A DNA stretch of 64,000 nt from positions 5,146,001 to 5,210,000 of the forward strand of contig NZ_CP081942.1 of NCBI RefSeq assembly GCF_020386635.1, given 5' to 3'. This stretch comes from Pseudomonas sp. MM211 (GTDB taxonomy: Bacteria > Pseudomonadota > Gammaproteobacteria > Pseudomonadales > Pseudomonadaceae). The notes beneath the pieces are model-generated. The model made no database searches. It was not told the origin of the DNA and worked only from the letters and a program-made list of their open reading frames with translations. Positions within the stretch are counted from its first letter, which is position 1. Each line of letters starts with the position of its first letter. The position numbers and the translations under genes were made by a program. Below are positions 54,510 through 64,000 of the stretch, piece by piece.

Positions 54510-54968
54510 ATGAGTTTTCGTCCCTTGCCGGCCAAGGCTCCCGCTGCACTGATGCGCGAGGCGAAACCCCTGAAAGCCCTGTTCAATCAGGCTCAGCGGA
54601 TTGATCACCTGCAGCAGTTGCTGGAAAGCCAGCTACAACCAGCCGCCCGGGAACATTGCCATGTGGCGTCCTGGCGAGAAGGCTGTCTGCTTTTAATCGT
54701 CACCGACGGCCACTGGGCCACCCGGCTGCGTTATCAACAGCGACGCCTGCAAAGGCAGTTGCAGGCGCTCGAAACGTTCGCGACCTTAACGAAAATACTC
54801 TTCAAGGTGCAACCTCCTACCGCCGAAAGGCGTGAGCCCACTCAGCCCTTCGAGCTCTCAGACAGCGCCGCAGATAACATTCAGGAAACCGCTGCAGGCG
54901 TCACCGATCCCCGTCTGCGGGAAGCCCTGGAGCGCCTTGCCAATCACCGCCGGCGCAGCGATTCGTAA
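54510..54968 (+). CDS. DUF721 family protein
   Basis: 152-residue cytoplasmic protein with a DUF721 (DciA-like) domain. It starts with PLKALFNQAQRIDHLQQLLE, and the core is HCHVASWREGCLLLIVTDGH followed by WATRLRYQQRRLQRQL. A variable acidic C-terminal half follows. DciA is the loader of the replicative helicase in bacteria without DnaC, and Pseudomonas lacks DnaC, so that role is possible. It is the only rightward gene in the secA-ftsW block, between the M23 gene (divergent) and lpxC (convergent). Confidence 0.82.
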   Translation: MSFRPLPAKAPAALMREAKPLKALFNQAQRIDHLQQLLESQLQPAAREHCHVASWREGCLLLIVTDGHWATRLRYQQRRLQRQLQALETFATLTKILFKVQPPTAERREPTQPFELSDSAADNIQETAAGVTDPRLREALERLANHRRRSDS

Positions 54969-55094
54969 AGCTCATCAAGCTGTTACCGCAGCAGTTGATA
55001 CTCGCCGGAAAAATGTCACCTCTCTCAAACTGATAGCCGCTGCAGCCCTGAATGCTGCAAACCGAACCTGCGTGCACGATAGAAATACGGGCAT

Positions 55095-55120
55095 AAAAAA
55101 GGCCACCCGAGGGTGGCCTT
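55095..55120 (-). terminator. lpxC terminator (end of the division cluster)
   Basis: AAGGCCACCC-GA-GGGTGGCCTT (55099-55120), with T6 on the minus strand (55095-55100), lies 24 bp past the lpxC stop. It is also suitable for the convergent DUF721 gene. Confidence 0.93.
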
Positions 55121-55143
55121 AAAGATAAAGCAAGGAGAGTGTC

Positions 55144-56055
55144 TTACATTGCCGCTGCTGGGCGCATGTAAGAAATCGGTGCAGCCTCGGCGTCTTCGAA
55201 AGTCACCACTTCCCAAGCGTCCGGCTGTGCGATCAAGGCGCGCAGCAGGCGATTGTTCAAGCCGTGGCCAGATTTGTAGCCGCGGAACTCACCGATCAAA
55301 CTGTTACCAAGCAGATAAAGGTCACCAATCGCATCGAGAATCTTGTGCCTGACGAATTCGTCCTCGTACCGCAGGCCGTCTTCGTTGAGCACACCAAACT
55401 CGTCCACCACGATGGCGTTGTCCACGCTACCGCCGCGTGCCAGGTTGTGCGAACGCAGGAATTCGATATCACGCATGAAACCGAACGTGCGGGCACGGCT
55501 GACTTCCTTGACGAACGAGGTGCTGGAAAAATCCACACTCGCGGTCTTGGTACGGTCGTGGAACACCGGGTGGTCGAAATCGATCTCGAAGCTCACCTTG
55601 AAGCCTTCGAACGGAATGAAAGTGGCGCGCTTGTCGCCTTCCGTCACGGTCACTTCACGGGTGATGCGGATGAACTTCTTCGGCGCGTCCTGCTCTTGCA
55701 GGCCAGCCGACTGAATCAGGAAAACAAAGGGCCCAGCACTGCCATCCATGATCGGCACTTCACATGCAGAGAGCTCGACGTAGGCGTTATCGATGCCCAG
55801 GCCAGCCATGGCCGAAAGCAGGTGCTCTACCGTATCCACCTTGACATCACCATTGACCAACGTGGTCGACATGGTGGTTTCACCGACGTTCAGGGCGTAA
55901 CCGACAACCTCCACTACAGGGTCGAGGTCGGTACGACGGAACACGATGCCGGTGTCCACCGGAGCCGGCTTCAGGGTCAGGTAAACCTTCTCCCCGGAGT
56001 GCAGGCCGATACCCGTGGCGCGGATGATGTTCTTCAGGGTGCGTTGTCTGATCAT
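55144..56055 (-). CDS. lpxC: UDP-3-O-acyl-N-acetylglucosamine deacetylase
   Basis: 303-residue zinc enzyme that makes the committed step of lipid A synthesis. It starts [20 protein letters not shown]. Zinc and catalytic residues are in [20 protein letters not shown] near residues 73-92 (His79), and in [20 protein letters not shown] near 235-254 (His and Asp zinc ligands). The later [12 protein letters not shown] carries the catalytic His. The length is one short of PAO1 LpxC (304, from memory). Last gene of the division cluster, 112 bp after ftsZ. Confidence 0.98.
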   Translation of the reverse strand: MIRQRTLKNIIRATGIGLHSGEKVYLTLKPAPVDTGIVFRRTDLDPVVEVVGYALNVGETTMSTTLVNGDVKVDTVEHLLSAMAGLGIDNAYVELSACEVPIMDGSAGPFVFLIQSAGLQEQDAPKKFIRITREVTVTEGDKRATFIPFEGFKVSFEIDFDHPVFHDRTKTASVDFSSTSFVKEVSRARTFGFMRDIEFLRSHNLARGGSVDNAIVVDEFGVLNEDGLRYEDEFVRHKILDAIGDLYLLGNSLIGEFRGYKSGHGLNNRLLRALIAQPDAWEVVTFEDAEAAPISYMRPAAAM

Positions 56056-56167
56056 GGCTCTGGCCGCTATAGCGCTAAGTGCGAATTGTTTTCAACAAAG
56101 GCTGGCAATAATAGCAGAACCGACCTTTGCTGAACACCAATCACCCTTATGCTCCTGATAGATTTCA

Positions 56168-57358
56168 TCAATCCGCCTGACGACGCAGAAATGCCGGAAT
56201 GTCCAGATAATCCAGATCATCCTGAGGATTCAGCTTCGCCGCAGTAGCTGCACCACCATGGCTCTGACGCTGTACGGTCGGGCGCTCGTAATCCTTGTAA
56301 TTAACATTCTGCTCACCACGAATCGGGGCAGCTACGGGCGCAGCCGACTGAGCGGCAGCGACCTGAACGGTGTTGTCGATGACCTTGACCGGCTTCTCGA
56401 TACGCGCACCCAGGCCAGTGGCAACCACGGTCACGTGCAGCTCGTCACGCATATCCGGATCGATCACGGTGCCAACCTTGACGGTCGCGTGCTCGGAAGC
56501 GAATTGTTCAATGATGTTACCCACGTCAGAGTACTCACCCAGGGACAGATCCGGGCCGGCGGTGATGTTCACCAGGATGCCGCGAGCGCCCTGCAGGTTG
56601 ACGTCTTCCAGCAACGGGTTGCGAATCGCCGCTTCGGTGGCTTCACGAGCACGGTTAGGATCGCTGGCGCAGCCAGTGCCCATCATCGCCATACCCATTT
56701 CGCTCATCACGGTTTTCACGTCGGCGAAGTCGACGTTGATCATGCCCGGACGCTTGATGATGTCGGAGATGCCACGTACGGCGCCGGACAGCACATCATC
56801 GGCCTTGGAGAAGGCGGACAGCAGGCTGGCGTCTTTGCCAAGGATGGTCAGCAGTTTTTCGTTGGGGATCGTGATCAGCGAATCGACGCTTTCCGACAAC
56901 AAGCGAATGCCTTCGTCAGCGATCTGCATACGCTTACGGCCTTCGAACGGGAACGGACGGGTCACTACCGCAACGGTAAGGATGCCCATTTCCTTGGCTA
57001 CTTCGGCGATCACTGGCGCAGCACCAGTACCGGTACCACCGCCCATGCCGGTGGTGATGAAAACCATGTCACAGCCCTGCAGCACTTCGGCAATACGCTC
57101 ACGGTCTTCCAGAGCCGCCTGACGGCCGACTTCCGGATTGGCGCCAGCGCCCAGGCCCTTGGTTACGCCTGTGCCGAGTTGCAGAATGGTGCGAGCACCG
57201 ATGTTCTTCAGTGCCTGAGCATCGGTGTTGGCGCAGATGAATTCGACGCCTTCGATGTTGCTCTTGGCCATGTGATTGACGGCATTGCCACCACCACCAC
57301 CGACACCGATGACCTTGATAACCGCGCTTTGCGGAAGGTTGTCTACGAGTTCAAACAT
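56168..57358 (-). CDS. ftsZ: Cell division GTPase FtsZ
   Basis: 396-residue tubulin-like GTPase that forms the Z ring. The GTP motif is ITTGMGGGTGTGAAPVIAEV near residues 101-120. N-terminal GVGGGGGNAVNHM is near 18-30. The T7 loop has NVDFADVKTVMSEMG near 205-219. The C-terminal tail ends DYLDIPAFLRRQAD, the FtsA/ZipA-binding peptide. A run of Gln/Pro-rich residues forms the linker. It is 79 bp after ftsA. Confidence 0.99.
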   Translation of the reverse strand: MFELVDNLPQSAVIKVIGVGGGGGNAVNHMAKSNIEGVEFICANTDAQALKNIGARTILQLGTGVTKGLGAGANPEVGRQAALEDRERIAEVLQGCDMVFITTGMGGGTGTGAAPVIAEVAKEMGILTVAVVTRPFPFEGRKRMQIADEGIRLLSESVDSLITIPNEKLLTILGKDASLLSAFSKADDVLSGAVRGISDIIKRPGMINVDFADVKTVMSEMGMAMMGTGCASDPNRAREATEAAIRNPLLEDVNLQGARGILVNITAGPDLSLGEYSDVGNIIEQFASEHATVKVGTVIDPDMRDELHVTVVATGLGARIEKPVKVIDNTVQVAAAQSAAPVAAPIRGEQNVNYKDYERPTVQRQSHGGAATAAKLNPQDDLDYLDIPAFLRRQAD

Positions 57359-57437
57359 GGTCTCTCTCCTGTACTTTCTAGTTTTTAACGCCTACTGCTG
57401 ATGACGCCGCACACGCCCGTGCACGCGCCGCCCAACA

Positions 57438-58685
57438 TCAGAAATTGCCCTGGATCCAGCGTTTAAGCCGCTCCAGTACCGGGGTTTTCGTATCATCGCC
57501 GTACCCACCGTTGCCGGGCATCGGAATGTCGTCGGACTGCTTGCGCAGCCCGTACAACAGCAGGCCAACGCCTGTTGAATAAATGGGATTGCGCACCACG
57601 TCGCTGAGCCCCTTGACGCTATGGGGCATGCCGAGGCGCACCGGCATATGGAAGATTTCTTCGGCCAGCTCAATCGCGCCTTCCATCTTCGCCGTGCCAC
57701 CGGTCATCACGATGCCAGCCGGAATCAGGTCTTCGTAGCCGCTGCGGCGCAGTTCAGCCTGGATCAAAGTGAACAGCTCGTCGTAACGCGGCTCGACCAC
57801 TTCAGCCAGGGACTGGCGCGACAGGTCGCGCGGTGGACGGTCGCCCACGCTCGGCACCTTGATGGTTTCGCCGGCGCCAGCCAGCTTGGCCAGGGCGCAG
57901 GCATAACGGATCTTGATCTCTTCGGCGTACTGAGTCGGCGTACGCAGCGCCATGGCAATGTCGTTGGTGACCTGATCGCCAGCGATCGGGATCACCGCGG
58001 TATGACGAATCGCGCCTTCGGTAAAGATGCAAATGTCAGTGGTGCCACCGCCGATGTCGACCAGGCACACGCCCAGCTCTTTCTCGTCGTCGGTCAGCAC
58101 CGCATACGCGGATGCGAGCTGCTCGAGGATGATGTCGTCGACTTCCAGACCGCAGCGGCGCACGCACTTCTCGATGTTCTGCGCCGCATTAACTGCGCAG
58201 GTCACCACGTGTACCTTGGCTTCCAGGCGCACGCCGGACATGCCCAGAGGCTCACGAACGCCTTCCTGGTTATCAATCACGTAATCCTGCGGCAGGGTGT
58301 GCAACACACGCTGATCTGCCGGAATGGCCACGGCCTGAGCGGCGTCGAGCACACGCTCCAGATCGGCACTGCTGACCTCACGGTCGCGGATGGCGACGAT
58401 GCCATGGCTGTTGAGGCTACGGATGTGATTGCCAGCTACACCGACGAACGCCGAGTGAATACGGCAACCCGCCATCAGTTGAGCCTCTTCGACCGCGCGC
58501 TGGATCGAGGCCACCGTGGACTCGATATTGACCACCACGCCCTTCTTCAGGCCGCGCGACGGGTGAGTACCGATGCCGACGATTTCCAGCTGACCATCAG
58601 CGGTCACCTCGCCCACCAGCGCCACCACTTTGGAGGTGCCGATGTCGAGACCGACGATCATCTTGCCGCTCTGCACGTTTGCCAT
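57438..58685 (-). CDS. ftsA: Cell division protein FtsA
   Basis: 415-residue actin-like protein that tethers FtsZ to the membrane and recruits later division proteins. ATP motifs are IVGLDIGTSKVVALVGEV near residues 10-27 (phosphate 1), VCLVDIGGGTTDICIFTEGA near 206-225 (phosphate 2) and GIVMTGGTAKMEGAIELAEE near 328-347 (adenosine). The C-terminal amphipathic membrane peptide is LERLKRWIQGNF. It lies 22 bp after ftsQ. Confidence 0.98.
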   Translation of the reverse strand: MANVQSGKMIVGLDIGTSKVVALVGEVTADGQLEIVGIGTHPSRGLKKGVVVNIESTVASIQRAVEEAQLMAGCRIHSAFVGVAGNHIRSLNSHGIVAIRDREVSSADLERVLDAAQAVAIPADQRVLHTLPQDYVIDNQEGVREPLGMSGVRLEAKVHVVTCAVNAAQNIEKCVRRCGLEVDDIILEQLASAYAVLTDDEKELGVCLVDIGGGTTDICIFTEGAIRHTAVIPIAGDQVTNDIAMALRTPTQYAEEIKIRYACALAKLAGAGETIKVPSVGDRPPRDLSRQSLAEVVEPRYDELFTLIQAELRRSGYEDLIPAGIVMTGGTAKMEGAIELAEEIFHMPVRLGMPHSVKGLSDVVRNPIYSTGVGLLLYGLRKQSDDIPMPGNGGYGDDTKTPVLERLKRWIQGNF

Positions 58686-58707
58686 GACTGTTGCCTTCTC
58701 TCCTGAT

Positions 58708-59565
58708 TCACTGCACCGCAGCGGGTTCGACCGCTACGGGTGCTTGCGGCTCGTGCCACGCAACGGCAAGGCCGTTGGCGTAGCGCAGATCGATCCGCGC
58801 GATGTTGTCTTTCTGATCCTTCAGCGCCTTGCTGTAGATGGCGCTGAAACGACGTATTTTTTCCACCAGATGGTCGCGCCCAAGCAGCACTTCGATGCCC
58901 TGCCCAGTGGACAGGAACCAGCTGCCGCGCTCACGCAACTCCAGGCGTGCCACGGTGAATCCCATTGGTCGCAGCATCTGGCTCAACACCTGATACTGCT
59001 GCATGACTTGTTGCTGGGCCCGCTTCGGGCCGTACAGCTGTGGCAGATTCTCGTAATGCGCCAGCTCTTTCGGCGCGAATGCCTGCCCTTGATTGTTGAG
59101 CAGAGCCTCGTCACCCCAGCGGGCGATCGGCAGTTGCTCTTCCAGACGCACCATCACCTGATCGGGCCATACGCGACGCACTTCGGCGTGGGCGATCCAT
59201 GGCATCTGCTCCAACTCGTGCCGCATACCGACAAGGTCGACACTGAAGAAGCTCGCGCTGACAAAAGGTTCAATGCGTTGTTGCACCGATTGCTGGCTGA
59301 TGTAGCTGAGGTCGCCTTCGACGCTGATCTTGGCGATCGGACGATCCGCGTAAGGCAGCAGGCGCAGCGACAGCTCATAGGCGCCGAACCCCAGCACCAG
59401 CAGCAATACCGGCCAGGTAATACGTTTGAGCAGGCTGAAATTGGGCCGTGGCAAACGCAGGCTGATCGGCTCCTTCGCCACCAGACGGCTGGCGCCGCGC
59501 GGCACGGCCTTGCCGCGCATAGGCGCTCGGGCGGTACCTGGCTGATGACGCAAGACGGCGCTCAT
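58708..59565 (-). CDS. ftsQ: Cell division protein FtsQ
   Basis: 285-residue bitopic inner-membrane protein of the divisome. The cytoplasmic N-terminus is rich in Arg and Lys. One helix is at about residues 48-66 ([20 protein letters not shown]). The periplasmic POTRA domain follows ([20 protein letters not shown]), then the FtsQ domain ([20 protein letters not shown] and QRFSA-type segments). It links FtsB/FtsL to the early ring. It begins 2 bp after ddlB. Confidence 0.97.
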   Translation of the reverse strand: MSAVLRHQPGTARAPMRGKAVPRGASRLVAKEPISLRLPRPNFSLLKRITWPVLLLVLGFGAYELSLRLLPYADRPIAKISVEGDLSYISQQSVQQRIEPFVSASFFSVDLVGMRHELEQMPWIAHAEVRRVWPDQVMVRLEEQLPIARWGDEALLNNQGQAFAPKELAHYENLPQLYGPKRAQQQVMQQYQVLSQMLRPMGFTVARLELRERGSWFLSTGQGIEVLLGRDHLVEKIRRFSAIYSKALKDQKDNIARIDLRYANGLAVAWHEPQAPVAVEPAAVQ

Positions 59566-59567
59566 GA

Positions 59568-61955
<2,388 letters not shown>

Positions 61956-61963
<8 letters not shown>

Positions 61964-63026
61964 GGGCCACCTCCAGGCAAACATCAACAACACTACGGGT
62001 GGCATCGGGCTTGGCCAGGCGACGTGCCGTGCTGGCCATTTCTTTGAGTCGTTCGGGGTGCATCAAGACCTCGGTCAGCTGCGCTGCCAGATCGGCAGCG
62101 TCAGTGGAGCGTTGTGGCAGAAGGACGGCGGCACCGTCCTTCGCGAGATAGCTGGCATTGCGCGTCTGGTGATCGTCGATCGCGTGGGGCAACGGCACCA
62201 GGAAAGCCGGCAGACCGGCAGCAGCCAGTTCACTGACGGTCAGCGCGCCGGAGCGGCAGACCACCAGGTCGGCCCAGGCATAGGCGCGGGCCATGTCGCT
62301 GATGAACGGCGCGACTTGCGCTTCGACGCCCACAGCGGTGTAACGTTCGCCAGTCACCGTGGCGTGCTGCTTGCCCGCCTGGTGAAAGACTTCCGGCCGC
62401 AGCTCGGCAGATACCTGCGCCAGCGCCTCCGGCAGCAGTTTGTTCAGTGGTTCGGCGCCCAGGCTGCCACCCAGAATCAGCAGACGCGGGCGACGACCGG
62501 TCAACGAATCGCGGGGCGTTTCCAGGAACAGTTCCTCGCGCACCGGGTTGCCGGTGGTACGACGCTTGTCCGACGCAGCGAAGGTATCGGGGAAAGCCTC
62601 GCAGACCCGGCTGGCGAATGCCACCAGGCTGCGATTGGCGGTACCGGCCACTGCATTCTGTTCGTGAATGATCAGTGGCACGCCGGCCAGTCGCGCAGCC
62701 AGGCCGCCCGGGCCGGTTACATAACCACCCATGCCCAACACGCACACCGGCTGCAGCTCACGCACCACCTTGCGCGCCTGGAACAGCGCCTTGAGCAATT
62801 GCAACGGCGCCTTGAGCAGCGACAGCTTGCCCTTGCCACGCAGCCCGCTGACGTTGATCAGATGCAGCGGCAGACCGGCAGCCGGCACCAGCTCGTTCTC
62901 GATACCGCGCGGCGTGCCCAGCCAGTGCACGCGATAGCCGCGGGCCTGGAATTCACGGGCGCAGGCCAGAGCCGGGAACACATGGCCCCCGGTGCCGCCC
63001 GCCATGATCAGCACATTACCGGCCAT
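61956..63026 (-). CDS. murG: UDP-N-acetylglucosamine transferase MurG
   Basis: 356-residue peripheral membrane glycosyltransferase that turns lipid I into lipid II. The N-terminal loop [20 protein letters not shown] is near residues 6-25. [20 protein letters not shown] is near 102-121. The UDP-binding part has [19 protein letters not shown] and [27 protein letters not shown] lies about 7 bases before the ATG at 63026. It overlaps ftsW by 11 bp and murC by 8 bp. Confidence 0.98.
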
Positions 63027-64000
63027 GAGCAGCCTCCTTGCCGGTAGCGGGCTCGGGGAAGTCCGACTCGTCGAATTCGACGTCCTCGTTGCCCAGCTGA
63101 TTGCGCGTTTCCCACTCAATGCGCAGCAGCAGCGCCAGGCTCACGCAGCAGATCACCAGAGAGCTGCCGCCGTAGCTGAGGAACGGCAGCGTCAGACCTT
63201 TGGTTGGCAGCAGGCCGATATTCACACCGATGTTGATCAGGAACTGGCCGATCCACAGGAAGGCCAGGCCAAAGGCTACATAGGCCGAGAAGTATTGCTT
63301 GGCGCGCTCAGCCCACAGCCCGATATACAGGGCACGCACGCTGACGAACACGAACAGGCCGACGGTCGCCAGCGCGCCGACCAGGCCAAGCTCCTCGGCC
63401 AGTACGGAGAACACGAAGTCGGTGTGTGCTTCAGGCAGGTAAAACTGCTTCTGGATGCTATTGCCGAGCCCCACGCCCAGCCACTCACCGCGACCGAAGG
63501 CGATCAGTGCCTGGGTCAACTGGTAGCCGGAACCGTATTGGTCGGCCCACGGGTCGGTGAAGGTGATCAAACGCTGCAGGCGGTATTCCTGGGTCTGCAC
63601 CAGCACGAAGACTGCGCCCACGGCCAAGGCCACCATCAGGCCAAAGCGCAGCAGGCCGACGCCACCGAGGAACAACATGGCCATCGCCGAGCCCATCATC
63701 ACCACGGTGGCGCCGAAGTCAGGCTCCAGCAGCAGCAGAAAAGCCATCGGCAGCAACACCACGAACGGCTTGAAGAAACCGGCCCAGCTCTCACGCACCT
63801 CTTCCTGGCGACGCACCAGGTAACCGGCGAGGTAAATCACCACGAAGACCTTGGCGATCTCCGACGGCTGGATGTTGAAGGCGCCGAAGCCGATCCAGCG
63901 CCGTGCGCCGTTCACTTCACGGCCAATACCCGGCACCAGCACCATGACCAGCAGCGCCAGCGCAGCCAGGAGCAACAACCAGCCGTGGCGCTGCCAGGTC
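63016..64000 (-). CDS. ftsW: Lipid II polymerase/division protein FtsW (5' end outside window)
   Basis: The C-terminal about 328 residues of a SEDS-family peptidoglycan glycosyltransferase. The reading frame is open to the right edge (WQRHGWLLLLAALALLVMVL), so the start is beyond the window. The family signatures are VPGIGREVNGARRWIGFGAF, then NIQPSEIAKVFVV, the catalytic-loop region LLEPDFGATVVMMGSAMAML, and the late motif NIGVNIGLLPTKGLTLPFLS followed by YGGSSL. The charged C-terminal tail overlaps murG. It works with FtsI in septal wall synthesis. Confidence 0.98.
   Translation of the reverse strand, partial: TWQRHGWLLLLAALALLVMVLVPGIGREVNGARRWIGFGAFNIQPSEIAKVFVVIYLAGYLVRRQEEVRESWAGFFKPFVVLLPMAFLLLLEPDFGATVVMMGSAMAMLFLGGVGLLRFGLMVALAVGAVFVLVQTQEYRLQRLITFTDPWADQYGSGYQLTQALIAFGRGEWLGVGLGNSIQKQFYLPEAHTDFVFSVLAEELGLVGALATVGLFVFVSVRALYIGLWAERAKQYFSAYVAFGLAFLWIGQFLINIGVNIGLLPTKGLTLPFLSYGGSSLVICCVSLALLLRIEWETRNQLGNEDVEFDESDFPEPATGKEAAHGR

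Overview
The window looks like chromosomal DNA of a Pseudomonas, in the wide aeruginosa/mendocina/oleovorans range. It is GC-rich, with Pseudomonas-type protein sequences throughout. From memory, the right two thirds (groEL, groES, fxsA ... ampG, mscS, yajQ, response regulator, panE, sensor kinase, cobalamin adenosyltransferase ... Nudix/ThiE, GST, argJ, secA, M23, DUF721, lpxC, ftsZ, ftsA, ftsQ, ddlB, murC, murG, ftsW) matches the gene order of the PAO1 interval around PA4385-PA4413. No tRNA, rRNA, CRISPR array, prophage or recognisable anti-phage system was seen.

Layout. (1) 1-9.9 kb is accessory-like: a MexJK-type RND efflux pair with a divergent TetR regulator, a GFA-family enzyme, a small lipoprotein, a second TetR with palindromic operators facing an MFS exporter, and two diguanylate cyclases. 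(2) 10.0-16.9 kb is a compact 2-aminoethylphosphonate (AEP) catabolism operon. It has a LysR regulator, ABC transporter ATPase, fused double permease, phosphonoacetaldehyde hydrolase phnX, a binding protein and an FAD-dependent amine oxidase. No PhnW transaminase is present, so the oxidase probably makes the phosphonoacetaldehyde. (3) 17.0-22.8 kb holds a second copy of the small lipoprotein type next to a TerC/Alx membrane protein whose ribosome-binding site is folded into a three-way RNA junction, an AraC regulator with two small secreted proteins, and a LysR/EamA exporter pair. (4) 22.8-26.5 kb is a three-subunit molybdenum aldehyde oxidoreductase of the PaoABC/YagTSR type. (5) 26.6-29.7 kb has a palindromic repeat with an embedded REP pair, rsmJ, an orphan ORF, an extensin-like protein and a PEP-mutase-family enzyme.

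(6) 29.8-37.8 kb is a housekeeping block: groESL with a sigma-32-like promoter, fxsA, a HugZ-like protein, an SDR, a DUF481 porin-like protein, an alkyltransferase-like protein and AmpG. (7) 37,879-39,199 is a complete IS3-family element with 27-bp terminal inverted repeats, a 3-bp TGG target duplication and a canonical A6G frameshift site. It sits between the ampG terminator and the convergent mscS gene. (8) 39.2-50.4 kb holds signalling and metabolic genes: mscS, yajQ, a response regulator with a degenerate GGDEF, panE, a histidine kinase, cobalamin adenosyltransferase, an RluA-like synthase, an AEC transporter, a Nudix-ThiE fusion, GST and argJ. (9) 50.4 kb to the end holds a second palindromic repeat abutting the secA stop codon, then secA and the division and cell-wall cluster transcribed leftward, with lpxC last.

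The observations I rate highest are the RNA junction over the terC start, the PhnW-less AEP operon, and two repeats that share termini and end exactly on stop codons. Two paralogous alpha-helical lipoproteins, a perfect inverted repeat lying over the promoter of the response-regulator operon, and a 17-bp palindrome in the AraC divergent region come next.
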